Counted from the first letter of the stretch, positions 48,554 to 60,202 are shown. The stretch is DNA of 64,000 nucleotides from Prunus persica (GCF_000346465.2 NC_034015.1:21638462-21702461); one strand, 5' to 3'. Numbers and translations are program-made. Notes: generated by a model from the sequence alone, not told the origin.

Positions 48554-51114
48554 ATCGTTAAGTGTCGTCGAGTGAGAGTGACCGACCGACCCAACCTATT
48601 GGCTTTTAGTTTTTACTTTATTTTTAGGCGACAAATGAACACACATAGTGACGTGGGACTCTCTTCCAAGGCCGTGTGTGTAATCTAAAGTCTACGAAAA
48701 TAAGGCCTCACGACGACGCCGTATTTGCGAAGACTTTGGGTAAAGCTAACTGACAGCAGCAGAAGCATAAATCCTTTTCTTTTGGTAAAAGAGATTTAGG
48801 GGTTTCTGTATTTTAATTTTACTTTAATGTTGCTTTTTCATGGTATTTGAATTTGTTTTATATTTGCAAGTTGGTTGGCTGGCTGGCTGGCTGGTTGGCT
48901 GCCAGTGGCCCAGCAGTGCCGATGATTGTACTACTACTACTACTACTAATGCGAGCATGTTTATCTTGAAAATCACAATCATGTTATTATGAAATGATTA
49001 GAATTTTAATAACGATGAGGGAATTATTAAGGATAAAAAAAAGGTGTCTATTATCTAAGCTAAGTTTGTTTTGTGGGTTTTGGGTTGTTGGCTTGGATTA
49101 TATTTTTGGTCAACTGAGTGTCTTATTATAGTTTTCGACAAGGAGAAGGCCCTAAGTATTGTTATTATTAAGGATTAATAAAGAAAAAGGGCGGGGGTTG
49201 ATTTGATGAATTGTCACTTGACTTGTTGTAGGAAAAAATGACAACAAAATGGCAAAAATATGTTGTTTGTTTATTATCGGTAGCTGAGAAAGAACAAACC
49301 GAACCATCCGTGAGCTTTAATTTTGTTTTGTTTAAGTGTTAGTTGGAGTAGTGTGTTGGATGTTAGGTTGAAGTTGAAGAAAGCAATATACGAATGAATA
49401 TCAAATTGTTGTGTGTTCCCTTTATATATATATAAGTTGGGTGAAATGGGAATGGAACACATACAAAACCTAAATCGCTCCTCCGTCCATGAAGGTTAGG
49501 CAACCTACTAACTTAGACTCGGATTTTAACCCAAACCAATGCTTGCTTAATTTGTTGTAATTATCAAATTGTAATACAAAAGCATATAGTTATATATAGG
49601 CGACACTGCCACAGGAGGAGGAAAGAGTTGCGTTTGGGTAATGAACGAAAGTACATGAAAGCCTTTGCTCTTCTGTTTTTTGGGGTCAAACAAAAGTATA
49701 TGATACTTGAGGTCAGGCTAGCATTCTGTGCGCTGATGATTCAAAGCGTGCGAATAACACGACGCCGTATTGCCATTGTTGTCGTGCGGGTGGATCCCAC
49801 AGTACCAAACCAAACATATATATGCTGACGTAAGGCCTACGTTCATCCAGCTCCAAGTTCCAACCATGTAAATTGTAAATTGTAAATTGTAAATTGTAAT
49901 GTAACAACTCCCCCAACTCATAATCTCAAATTAAAATGTCATTCATAACAATAATAAAACTAAAAAAGAAAAAACCCTTCATCAGCAGAGCATCAAGTTT
50001 GAATCCCTCTCCCCCTTTAAGATATTGATTCATATGAATGAATCTGGTAATGAGAGAGACAGAGGCGGCACAAGTGATTTGAAGGTTTGATCTTCTTCCG
50101 AGATCTCCTCAAATATGAAATTGAATGATGCACATGGATCATGGATCATGCAATCCACTACTTAATGCCACTTCATCATTCGCACATTGACCCTCCAATA
50201 CTAAATACTATTATTATTATTATTATTATTCCCTCAGAGCCCATAACTCCATCCACTAAGACTAAGCCAGTCAAACAGATTGCAATATATGTTTTTTGAG
50301 AGTGCTATTTCAGACTGCTAGTTTCAGTGTTCAGACTTGAGTAACAACAACACAGGGGTGTTCATTAATTCAAATAAAGCTGTATGCAAATCAGAAAGCA
50401 ATCACATTGAAAATTATTGTTGCATTCTTGCACAAGTTTTAGTGGTTTCTTTTCAAGACTAACTCAAAACTCTTTCCCTTTCTCTCTACCTTCCTCCACA
50501 GAAATGCAATTGCAGTGCATAAGATACATGTACATGCAATTAAGGCAAGGAACAGAAAAAATAATAAAACAACTTAAAAGACTGACATGAAATGAAACCC
50601 TGATGATATAATATTTAAATCTGTCCGACCATTAGCTAGAAATGCAATCTAATTCCACACCCAACCCATCAATTTGATTAGTTGAACAAGTTAACAAAAC
50701 GGTCTAATTGGTTTGGTTATGCGGTTGATAGTCCTTAGTATGAGTTGTAGGTTCCTTTCCTTTATAGCTAGCTGGTTCTAGAGAAAAAGGTGGAAAAATT
50801 ACCCAGCATTCAAGTCAAACTGGGTTGTCAACCAACCAGTTTGAATCCATCGTGCAGTAAATTGCTCTTCAGCTGTCAGCTCCTATTCGGTTGTCCTCTT
50901 CATCATCGCACTAAGTTTTAGGGTACATTCTGAGAAAATGCCATAACATATAATGGACAGCTAATTCACAGTGTGAAAGTCAGTTCAATGGATTGTGAAA
51001 AATGGTGCCTCACAGTGTGAACTCATATCAGAACTTCCATAACAAAAGTTAACGTAAATAAGCTTCAGATTTGGCAGGAGAAAACAGAAATTTTTAACCT
51101 CTCAAGTGGTCATA

Positions 51115-51145
<31 letters not shown>

Positions 51146-51148
51146 CTC
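48554..51148. other. Intergenic region downstream of the bHLH gene
   Basis: The bHLH 3' UTR reaches perhaps 48860. Short repeats include GGCT/GGTT units (48876-48905), (CTA)n (48931-48949), GTAAATT units (49868-49898), (ATT)n (50208-50231) and (AT)n (51119-51145). No gene, RNA or element with clear ends seen. Confidence 0.45.
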
Positions 51149-51500
51149 TTTTTTTTTTTTGAAAGGAGACGAAATTTTATTGCAAAGAAGATAACAAAGG
51201 GTACAGCAAAAACAAGTGGTCAAGGAGGCCACACAGAACGGTAGAAAAACAGCGTTCCAATCTAGGAGGATAAGTTGAAAATTTATCCCACTGAACTCAG
51301 AGGACGTTGAGGCCCAGAGGGATGCCCAATGTCTGATTCTGTCCCATAACTGAGCACTATCGTTCTAATTTATTCTCGAAAGTTCTTCTATTTCTCTCTC
51401 CCCAGAGTCCAGACAACCCAAAACACTGCCATGATCGCGCAGTACCCCAACACCACCCCCTTCCTCTTTCCTCCAAAAAAGTTCAAACGAGCTCCCAGCA
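51149..51500 (-). mobile_element. 3' end of an L1-type LINE retrotransposon (5'-truncated, broken)
   Basis: On the minus strand it ends in an A-tract (T-run at 51149-51160). Just upstream is a frame reading LWDRIRHWASLWASTSSEFS, GINFQLILLDWNAVF and CNKISSPF, the tail found in many plant L1-like polyproteins after the RT and zf-RVT domains. Further upstream the match shifts frame (RERNRRTFENK), with a stop between, so it is a dead fragment. The left flank is an (AT)n run; no clear TSD was found. Confidence 0.75.
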
Positions 51501-52651
51501 TCCCACTATCAATATCAAAAGCTAATACCCTCCTCAACTCTTTCAACTATATCTGTAGAGCATCTATACACGACACAACACCTCATTATGAGCTATCTAT
51601 CTCAATTCTTCAGTATGCAAACCAAAATATACATGTCCACAAGACAAACGCCAAGCAATTTTATCTAGCAACGAAGGTAGCTCAGCTGGATAAGAGATCA
51701 TTTTCCACCTTAGCTTGTTTCGATCATTTGGAATAGTCGAACAATTTTACAGAGTCTACTGCGAAAGCATATACCAAGGAGAAAACAATTTCACAAAGAT
51801 GCACACGGTCTTATAGGCTACAGCAACACATATATGAACCAACTCCACAAAGCTTTACCACCAGGTCCATGACTAGCTTGGAATCAGAACAATGGCATTG
51901 ACAACACTTCATTCTTGCAATTGCCTAGATGTCTTAGGTGTGTCAAGACCATCAAACTTATGAAGAATAGTAGATATATAACAACTATAGTGAGCATTCA
52001 GATTGATATAATAAAATTTTACCAGAAACATCTTGTCAGATAGACACACCTTTCTTTTCCAGTGCTTCTTATTCAAGCAAGCACAAATACACACCTAAAG
52101 ACTCACAACTTTCTAACATTGTACCACCTCTGCAAGCCTTAAAACCATTATAGATCTCTCCCGCTGACTAATGAAGCACTCAGTAACTCACCAGGATGAT
52201 TCCTTCATTCTTCAGGGGCCAAGTCAAGCCTTATACCCCTGCCAAAATCGATAAAGGTTCCATTCACTTCGATTATTTTTTACAAGAGTTTCTCGTAAAT
52301 CCATTTTTCTAAATTTTAATGTTAAAAGCAATCCTACTCCCACCCAAGTATTCCTAGTATAGTTACAACATAACAGCAAGGAGTCAAAATTAATGCATAG
52401 AATCATAGCAGTATTGTGATAAAATAAAAGTGCAAATGTATGTAGTAATCTTAAAGCATAGACATTCCATCCATGAAAATAAGATCAGAAAGTGATACTA
52501 CAGTTTTTCTTCATATGAAATCTTTAACCATCAGAAGTAAGCTTTAGGCAATTAATTCTATATCTCGCTATTGCTGAAGCCTGTACAACTACAAATCACC
52601 AAAGCCAATACGAGCAACAACATTTTAAGCTAACCCATCAAAACCAAAAGT
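51501..52651. other. 3' flank of the COA6-like gene
   Basis: AT-rich, no gene recognised. Some of it is probably 3' UTR or an extended transcript of the gene at 52652-53263. The LINE relic may extend further into this stretch, but I cannot recognise it there. Confidence 0.4.
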
Positions 52652-53263
52652 TTAACTACTTGTGGTAGGCTTGAAAGTGTAAGGCTGTGGAAGTGACAAC
52701 GGACCTCTCCTCGAATCTTTATCATCCAAAAGCCTCTTCAGACTCTTGTTCTTGCAGTAGAGAGCATCAAAATGCTTAACCTACACCATCAAAAACCCCT
52801 GCGATTAGATACAAACAAATAAATAAACCCAAGAAACTAAAACTAAAACTACATTAATTATGGTCCAAGAAACCCAAAAAGGTAAAATGGAGATTGAGAC
52901 TTGAGAATGAGGATTTTACCCAAGAAGCACGGCAGTGATTGACAAACTCCTCCCTCGAAGCTTTGCACTCAGCTGGGTACAACAGCCCCTTGGAAGCGAT
53001 TTCAGTCTGTTTTTTGTCCGATTCTTTCTCCAAACACGCATAGAAAGCGTCTCGAGCCTTTTCAAATACACACAATTGCAGATTATACCCCCAATTTCAA
53101 TCCACAGCATGCACATTTACGTTTACAAAAAAACAAAACAAACAAAAAAATAACGGATAGAGAGAAAATAAAATAGGACCTTATAGCAAGCTTGTCTGGA
53201 ACTAGAGAGTACGTCAGTGTGAATCTCATCCGGGCTTCGTGCCGCGTAAGCTTCCGTGGCCAT
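52652..53263 (-). CDS. COA6: Cytochrome c oxidase assembly factor 6-like CHCH protein, 3 exons
   Basis: Exons: 53263-53180, 53057-52920, 52780-52652, giving 116 residues. COA6 is a small twin-Cys protein of the mitochondrial intermembrane space. It helps copper delivery to the CuA site of cytochrome c oxidase subunit 2. The CX9C pair (Cys26 and Cys36, in ACYKARDAFYAC) and CX10C pair (Cys59 and Cys70, in ECKASREEFVNHC) match the COA6/COX6B pattern, followed by the family's WVKHFDALYCKNKSLKRLL. There is no cleavable presequence, as expected for a Mia40 substrate. The start ATG leads straight into MATEAYAARSPDEIHTDVLS. The C-terminus after residue 95 is short and Pro-rich. COX6B is the nearest alternative, but WVKHFD after the fourth Cys favours COA6. 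Confidence 0.9.
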
Positions 53264-53367
53264 GGCTTCGATTCGAATTCGAAAGCAAGGAAAACAAACC
53301 TCTGCTTTTGTTGAGTTGCTGTGAAATCGGTGACTGCAATGCAACAAACGGAGTGTGAAAGGGGAAG

Positions 53368-53406
53368 TTTGCGTTTGCGTTTGCGTTTGCGTTTGGGTTT
53401 GGGTTT
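53368..53406. repeat. Hexamer repeat (TTTGCG)4-(TTTGGG)2 just upstream of the COA6-like gene
   Basis: A perfect 6-bp period run about 105-145 bp upstream of the ATG. In mRNA sense it reads CAAACC/CGCAAA units. Confidence 0.9.
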
Positions 53407-53455
53407 GTATGTACGAACAAGACTGAATGGGTTTGGTCCAGTCCAACCCACCAAG

Positions 53456-53461
53456 TGGGCC
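53456..53461. promoter_or_regulatory. Site II-type TGGGCC motif upstream of the COA6-like gene
   Basis: TGGGCC about 195 bp from the ATG. Site II motifs (TGGGCC/T) are known in promoters of plant nuclear genes for respiratory-chain proteins. A single 6-mer, so weak evidence. Confidence 0.3.
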
Positions 53462-53691
53462 TCTCTTATCTTTGTATATAAGCCTGATTGATTGTAAATT
53501 ATTAAAATTCAACTGTATAAATTTTTCTTAATAATGATCAAATATTGAAAAGATTTTTTTTTAAGAGAGAGAGAGAGAGAGATAGAGAGAGAGGGGACTG
53601 CCGAGTGGGAGAAACTGGAAGGAATTGTAGAACAAGTTTTTTTTCTTGGCTCTTACACATCACGTGATCAAATAAGTTGTTTTAATATCAG

Positions 53692-53876
53692 TGTCACATT
53701 TTGGATTGGCTCTTCCGTGGGCATAGCACTATATTATTCTTTTTGGGCCACATACCCTCACGATTTTGTTTCTGGGAACTCACAAACTCACGAGCAACTT
53801 CTCAGTAGGTCTGGAGGTGGGCATGTATATATAAGGCACATCACCCTCTTTCCGTTGGTCGATGTGAGATGTTACA
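53692..53876 (-). mobile_element. Internally deleted Cassandra solo LTR
   Basis: 185 bp flanked by ATCAG (53687-53691 and 53877-53881). The ends match the Cassandra LTR at 32476-32746 (TGTCACATT at one side, GTCGATGTGAGATGTTACA at the other, GATTTTGTTTCTGGGAACTC inside). Most of the 5S-like core is missing: the sequence passes from CTTCTCAGTAGG directly to TCTGGAGGTGGGCATGTATA. Confidence 0.85.
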
Positions 53877-53904
53877 ATCAGAATTAGGGTGAAGTCAGAA
53901 GTAG

Positions 53905-54053
53905 GAGAGAAACTCTCATGTAACGGGAATAACATTTTTTGCTATTTTTGACCAATAACGCAATGATACGTAAGATAATTTTTTCACGTATCATTGTGTT
54001 ATTGGGCGGGAATATCAAAATAGTGTTATCCTTGTTACATGTAAGTTTTTTCC
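53905..54053. mobile_element. Palindromic MITE, copy 2 (9-bp TSD, Mutator-like)
   Basis: 149 bp, same family as 31666-31816 (CTCTCATGTAACGGGAATAA, then TTGCTATTTTTGACCAATAA and a mirrored right half ending CATGTAAGTTTTTTCC). It is flanked by an exact 9-bp CAGAAGTAG (53896-53904, 54054-54062). It lies 28 bp from the Cassandra copy. Confidence 0.85.
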
Positions 54054-54062
54054 CAGAAGTAG

Positions 54063-55362
54063 GAGTTGGTTTTCAAAGTTAACATATCGAATCAGAATCA
54101 AGGGATTCCAATTCAAATAATAATAAAAAAATATAATGAAAATAATTTTCCAATTTCATTTCAACAAATTTTGGAATTTCAACATCCATTCATATTTGGA
54201 AAACTTGGAATTTTCGAAAATTACATATTTCGGAATTTTTTTGGAAAATGTTAAAAAATAGTTGAACATTTAAAACATATCCAATGGTTTGAAAGGTTAA
54301 AATTGGCTCTACATTGAAAAATTATATTAAAAAAACTCAAACAATTATTTGTCGGAATTGATTTAGACTCGCTAAAATAAAAAATTGGAATCTGTCCAAA
54401 TCGAAATTTCCAATTCAACTTGCACCCATAGTTAGAAGGGATGTGACTTTAGATGTTAATGTATGAAACACCCACAACCAACCACCGCTCAATGTAGATA
54501 TCCAACTCTAAATCCTTATGGTATGTTTACTTATTATTAGAAAAAAGAAAGTCGTGAATTCGTGAAACTTGGTAATTACGGAATAAGAAATTAGAATCAC
54601 ATCAACTACTCCTTCTAGTTGATATGATTCCACATTTTGAGGATATTTGATTACACATTTTACACATGAAACTCATATAATATTTTTGATTACTTATATA
54701 TAAGTCAATGCATGAAAAGTACGAAATTGAAATCATTCAAGCACTCATTATGATTCATGTGTTAGTATATATAGAATAAGAAAAAAATGTAATTATTTTG
54801 ATAGCCATGCCATAATTTATTCTGCAAAAGAAAATTAACATATAAACCAGAAAGAGAAACAAACAGAAATTTGAGGGGAAAAAAAGAAAGAAAAAGGGAA
54901 AGCAGATGAATGAAAAATGTAAACATGGTAAATTGGGTTTAGCTAGGAAACCAGTGGAAATGGATTTCTGATCTCTAACTCCTGTTGGTCGCCGTGCGTT
55001 AGTATTAATTTGGAATTGGTACTAGATCCTCCATCATCTGTCTTACTCTGTCTCTGTCTGTCTCTATCTCTATCCCTATATCTATCTCCATGTCTCTAGA
55101 GACTCTCCTCTTACGTATATGGCTGGCCACCTGTATACAAATATAATAAAAGTAGCATTATTTCTTATATAATTTAATATTATTACCAGTGCTGTCACTT
55201 TCCTCCTTTCTTTTGCCCTTTTTCGCTGGCAAAAGCACAGTCGTTGCCACACCATACCCACCTGCCAAAGACCATATAAGATCATAAGACCTTCGACCAA
55301 AGAAAAAAAGATCATAAGATCGGCCATGAAAGACCCCTCCTGCCTAAAGAAGAAGCTATGCA

Positions 55363-55399
<37 letters not shown>

Positions 55400-55426
55400 A
55401 GGAAGAGGTGATGAGACAGTAGAATG
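54063..55426. other. Intergenic region upstream of MIR156 copy 1
   Basis: AT-rich spacer with no gene seen. From about 54890 the base composition changes (TCTCTGTCTGTCTCTATCTC-like pyrimidine tract at 55040-55090), and a (GA)n run at 55364-55398 sits just before the miRNA hairpin. Promoter elements could not be placed. Confidence 0.4.
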
Positions 55427-55512
55427 ACTGACAGAAGAGAGTGAGCACACTCAGGCAATTGTATAAAGTTATACCTTTGCGTGCTGCGTGCTCACTTCTC
55501 TTTCTGTCAGCC
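55427..55512 (+). ncRNA. MIR156: MIR156 precursor hairpin, copy 1
   Basis: The 5' arm carries TGACAGAAGAGAGTGAGCAC (55429-55448), identical to plant miR156. The 3' arm GTGCTCACTTCTCTTTCTGTCA (given in pieces: GTGCTCACTTC, then TCTTTCTGTCA; 55488-55509) pairs with it almost fully and represents miR156*. The loop is about 39 nt and contains GGCAATTGTATAAA. miR156 targets SQUAMOSA-PROMOTER-BINDING-LIKE mRNAs and keeps plants juvenile. No SPL gene is in this window. The ends of the primary transcript are unknown. Confidence 0.96.
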
Positions 55513-55563
55513 CTCCATTTTCATTCATTTTTCCTTCTCTTCTCTGTGTCTATCTTCTTCCTC

Positions 55564-55567
<4 letters not shown>

Positions 55568-55612
<45 letters not shown>
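55568..55612. repeat. (CT)n microsatellite downstream of MIR156 copy 1
   Basis: About 22 CT units starting 56 bp after the hairpin, probably inside the primary transcript. Confidence 0.9.
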
Positions 55613-55614
<2 letters not shown>

Positions 55615-58603
55615 CCATCTTATTCCCCTTCCACCTTCTTCCAGGTCTACTCTTTCTTTCTTTCAAGAAGATAAGATAATCGAATTTCATTTATATGTAT
55701 TATGCCTCTCTCTCTCTTCGTCTGTCTGCTTTTTATTTATATTTATTTTTCATTCATTTTCCCAGGCAAAGAGCCCCTCCTTCGTACCCTTGAATCAATT
55801 TAGGGTACCTCTTTATCTTTTGCAAGATGATATGGTGAAGGGACTACCATACAAAAAGCGACAATGAAGGGAAAGAAAACCCACACACACCTACATATGT
55901 TTATTTTTTATTTTTTATTCTTTTGAGGAATAAAAATATATTTTCAAGTATTACAATAGATAACACAATAACAATATCGTGAAACATCCAGACGGTATTC
56001 GGTATATTTATTATAATAATAAGATTATTTGAATAACAACTTCGACCTACTTTATTACATTACATTTTAAAAATCTAAATCGTCTATCTTTTAGGTATTT
56101 CACTCATATGTACGTATTTTCTTTTCTTTTCCTCTTACATTATAATAATAAATATATTTAATCCCAATAATTATCTTATGTACCATTATCATGATTATTA
56201 TGATAAGATGTAATGATGGAGTTTGAAATTAGCGTGACTTTTGATTGTCCTTTGCTAATCAAACTTCAAACTAATGAACTAATTCCTCCTCCCTATCTAC
56301 TCTATCTAATACTGTTCACATTTTAACGGAAACCCATGTTCATTGTTCATTGTTCATTGTTCATTGTTCATTGTTCATGCCTCACTCACGTATTATGAAT
56401 AATATCAAAAATCAAAACCCTTCCTCTTCTTCTTTCTTATTCTTCTTCCCCCCCACTGTCTTTAGACCATGCAATGCAAGCCCATATATGTCTCATAATT
56501 TTTTTATTGAATTTTATCTTTTGTTTTTAAATACAAGAATTGATAAATGTCAGGGCATATTTGGCTGTGATATTCTTTTCCAACGGTGCCTTCTGAAAAC
56601 TGGAGAGAAACCATTATCTACGACTTCAAAAGGGTACTTTCTCAAAAACCCAGACCATAAATTCTTTCGTATATATATATATATATATTTATGGTAATTT
56701 TTGCGATTTGATTTTCTTCTTGGGGTCTAATAATTTCTTTAATGTATATTTATGGCGATTTTGTTGTTGTGTATATTTCTGGTTTTCGTCGTCTCTCAAA
56801 GCGGCGGTGGACGCTCGGTTTCAAAAGAAGAAACATAAACCCTTGTGGTTCACTCATCAGCGCGGTGCCAAAAATGGAGAGAATTCATTGTTTCCCCTTC
56901 TGGCCAGATCTCAACTTTTCTTGTGTCATTCATGACACTTTCAAAGTTGAAGAAATTTCCTTATTCAGGTCACTTCTTTATTCAATTACCAGATTTTCCT
57001 GGATTCTGATTTTATTGCCCTTTTTCGTAAGATCTTTGCTTCGGTAACAAGGTGAATATTTAGGGTTTCAGTTGTATAAGCTGGCCCAAATAGAGTTTTT
57101 GATTCTTCTTTACACTACTCCTATACATATATGTTGTTGGTTTTAATTTTTTTACTTTGATAGGAAGTACTTATTGTTGTTTTGGCTTCAAGGGCAACAG
57201 ATTATTTGCTGCTTCCATTTATTTGCAGCAGGTTAATCAACAAGGTAACGGTTGTAATCTCCTTAATATTCATGATACTCTCTCAGTTTATTGATTTATT
57301 TTCTATCACTGTTGCCTTCTGTTTTTATGGCTTCGTTTATTGCTCTTCTTTTAAGTTTTTTCGTTGTAAATCCCTTTTTCTTTTTCTTTTTCTCCTTGAT
57401 TTTTGGGGGATGGGGTGGAGAAATTTTCCTTTAGTTTGCAGCACGGCCTGGTTACTAGTAGATGATGATGATCTCTCTTTTTTTCTTCTAGTTTTTGAAT
57501 ATTTGTTATTATCGGAACATGAGAAGTTGATTTGGTAGTGAACTTTGAGTCATTGAAGAAGGTTTCAGAAATTGATTACGGATTAGTAATCATGACATGC
57601 CTTTTTCTCGGCTTGTTATGGATGAACATTAACCATCTCTTCTTTACCATTATATACTTGTTTCTACTCAATACTATTCTACATAAAATAAATTTGCAGG
57701 TACTGTTTTTATATCTTTAAACTAATAATGTATTTAAGATGAAAGTCACAAGATCTGCTAATCTGTTTCAGAAATTGAATAATGAGATGCTCATTCAATA
57801 CATGATCTTGCTGATGCAATACAAGCAAGAAGAAAATAGAAAGGCTTTCATTTTTGTAACAAATAAAAATGATAGAATTTCGTTTTAGTTATTCTCTCTT
57901 TTGGGTTTTAGGTTGGCTGTGTTGGAAGGATGCTTTCCATGTATATGTGTTTCGTATCACAATATTGGTCTTGCTTCATATGAGTTTTATGTCTTCGGAG
58001 TGGTCGTGGTCAATTTCACCTTTCCTCAAGGCCTATCTTAGGTTTGAGACCCACCAAAATCCCTTAATAAGTTACCTTGGCAGAAAGACAAATGTTTTGG
58101 AACAAGTGGTACTCTTTCAATTGGTTTTGATTGGTGAAAACTAAATGGTGGTCTGATATATATTTTTGGGTTTTATGATGATGAGGAGAGTTGAGAAATT
58201 AGGAAGAGAATGGGATACATGGATTATAACCCTGAAAAGTTTAAAATTGTGTTAAACCCTAATCACAATAGACTGCTAGTTGATTGGTCATGAATTTGGA
58301 AAAGTAGTGCATCAGTATCATTGTTTAACTTTTGACTTAGCATGCTAAACTGTTCGTGATATCATGCATCTTAGCATCTGCTTGACCTTATTATCTTCCG
58401 TACAGTTGTAGTAGATATTTCCATCTTTCCATCTGAATAATAATTGGCTGGCTTGCGAAGACAATTTTTGGTATCCTGTAGTATATATGTATATTAGTTG
58501 ATATTCTTCATGTTGTAGAATATATATACTTTTATTTTAATTATTTATTTATCTTGATTTGGTTGAATTACATAAAGTTCCTATTTTACTGCAGAAGCAT
58601 ATT
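55613..58603. other. MIR156 3' region and probable long spliced leader of the RAV-like gene
   Basis: No protein gene recognised. From about 56700 the sequence reads like a leader with introns: a donor-like CAACAAG/GTAACGG near 57244, several TTGCAG/ACAG acceptors, and a convincing TTTTACTGCAG acceptor at 58584-58594, nine bases before the RAV-like ATG. Exact exons could not be set. Several short upstream frames exist in this DNA. Confidence 0.4.
56338..56378. repeat. (GTTCATT)n minisatellite
   Basis: Almost six perfect 7-bp units. Confidence 0.95.
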
Positions 58604-59716
58604 ATGGAAGAGGGCATGTCAAGCACGGTTTCAAACAGTGGGATGAAAATGAATACTGTAGGAGGAGTATCAGATTCAAGCCTGGCTGCTAATGACTCAA
58701 CAGACGGTGCTTGTAAGCGTGTGTCTAAGAAGTTCAAAGGAGTTGTTGAGCAGCCAAACGGGCATTGGGGTGCCCAAATATATGCCAATCACGAAAGGGT
58801 TTGGCTTGGCACTTTCAATTCTGAGATTGATGCAGCCATGGGTTATGACAGTGCTGCACTCAAGCTTAGGGGTAGAGACTGCCATCGCAACTTTCCGTGG
58901 ACAGAAACCACCTTTGAAGAGCAGCACTTTCAGAATCAGTACGCCACAGAAGTTGTGCTCATCATGATCAAGGATGGTTCCTACCAGACCAAGTTCTCGG
59001 AATTTCGAAGAAGCCGGTCTGGAATTGAGAGTGTGGGGGCTGATGTTCAATTTGGCAGCTTAGCTAGGGTACAAAGCAGCAACGGAAAGGGAGAGCTGTT
59101 GGAAGACTTTCTTTTCCAAAAAGAGCTGACGCCAAGCGATGTGGGTAAGCTCAATAGACTTGTGATACCAAGTAAGTATGCGTGTACCTACTTTCCCACT
59201 GTTTCTGAAGCCATAAGGGGAAAGGTGGAGAGTTGCTCCAGCCAGCTGACGTTTTATGATAGGATGATGAGGTCATGGACATTCCGGTTCTGTTTTTGGA
59301 AGAGCAGCAAGAGTTTTGTATTCACCAAGGGTTGGAGTAGGTTTGTTAGGACACACGATTTGCAGGCCAAAGACACTATCAGATTCTTGCAATGCCAGTA
59401 CAAGCAATCCGGGGACGGTAATTATAAGGAGCAGCCTCACTCATTCTGCATGATTCAAGTTAAAAAGGATGGTGGTCGAAGCAATGATGTGAGCTGTTTG
59501 GTTGAGAATAATGCTAATAGTTACCAATATGATGGTGTTAGGAATGATGGAGGCATGATGGATTCGGATTATAAGTTTAAAGTTGAAGCTGTAAGCCCAA
59601 ATATTCATGAAGATGAAGATGGAATCCTCCTGGCAGATGAGAAGAAATGTTTCAGGCTCTTTGGAGTGGAAATCAGTGATGTCGATGTGCTTTCTTCGCA
59701 TTCGATCATAGTATAG
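58604..59716 (+). CDS. RAV-type transcription factor with AP2 and B3 domains (At1g50680/At1g51120-like)
   Basis: A single coding exon of 370 residues. The AP2 domain is at about 43-99 (KFKGVVEQPNGHWGAQIYAN, HERVWLGTFNSEIDAA, YDSAALKLRGRDCHRNFPW). A linker with ATEVVLIMIKDGSYQTKF comes next, then the B3 domain at about 169-287 (LFQKELTPSDVGKLNRLVIP, WTFRFCFWKSSKSFVFTKGW). RAV proteins bind bipartite CAACA and CACCTG sites as nuclear repressors. The C-terminal RLFGV (about 351-355) is the known RAV/B3 repression motif. The HWGAQIYA AP2 variant and NFPW ending resemble the divergent Arabidopsis pair named above more than TEM1/TEM2. I start at MEEGMSS because an acceptor lies nine bases upstream; the frame is open further 5' but has no ATG. 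A leader intron directly upstream is common in this clade. Confidence 0.93.
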   Translation: MEEGMSSTVSNSGMKMNTVGGVSDSSLAANDSTDGACKRVSKKFKGVVEQPNGHWGAQIYANHERVWLGTFNSEIDAAMGYDSAALKLRGRDCHRNFPWTETTFEEQHFQNQYATEVVLIMIKDGSYQTKFSEFRRSRSGIESVGADVQFGSLARVQSSNGKGELLEDFLFQKELTPSDVGKLNRLVIPSKYACTYFPTVSEAIRGKVESCSSQLTFYDRMMRSWTFRFCFWKSSKSFVFTKGWSRFVRTHDLQAKDTIRFLQCQYKQSGDGNYKEQPHSFCMIQVKKDGGRSNDVSCLVENNANSYQYDGVRNDGGMMDSDYKFKVEAVSPNIHEDEDGILLADEKKCFRLFGVEISDVDVLSSHSIIV

Positions 59717-60202
59717 TTCACCCTTCAAATGGTTCAGAAGTTTTTGTTTGAGCTTTTGCAGGGAATAGGGTTAAGTAGGTTCTCATCTGGTATACTAAAC
59801 ATGCATCCTTTGAAATTTAAGGATGTGAGATCAAGCTAACTGATCAATTCTTAATTGAAATTGATGTCATGGAACTTTAAATTTTTACTATAACATTATG
59901 CATGCATATGTTTGCATCTGTCTGTCTGATATTTTTTTTGTTAAGGATGGATGATGATTGCCTGCGGCTAGCTAGGGCTGTGTTACCGTAATTTTTGAGC
60001 TGTCTTTGGTGCCCTTTGTACAGTTTTGAGTTGTGTTGTGTTGTGTTTACGTTTATTTTCGTTCTGATTCTGAAAGAAAGCGATTTTGTATTTCAGGCAT
60101 GTGTATTAATTTGAATTGGATGCAGTTGCTGTTTCGTTGCGGCTTTCTTAGATTTTATGAGTTGCAAGTACGTTTTGCAAGCGAACAATGAAACATGGGT
60201 CT

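Noticed and set aside
51665..51690. tRNA-like GTAGCTCAGCTGGATAAGAG
   Set aside because: It resembles a tRNA D-arm, but no anticodon arm, T-arm (GGTTCRANYC) or acceptor pairing follows at the right distance.
58604..59716. Naming the RAV-type gene TEM1/TEM2
   Set aside because: AP2 residues and the linker resemble the divergent At1g50680/At1g51120 clade more than TEMPRANILLO.
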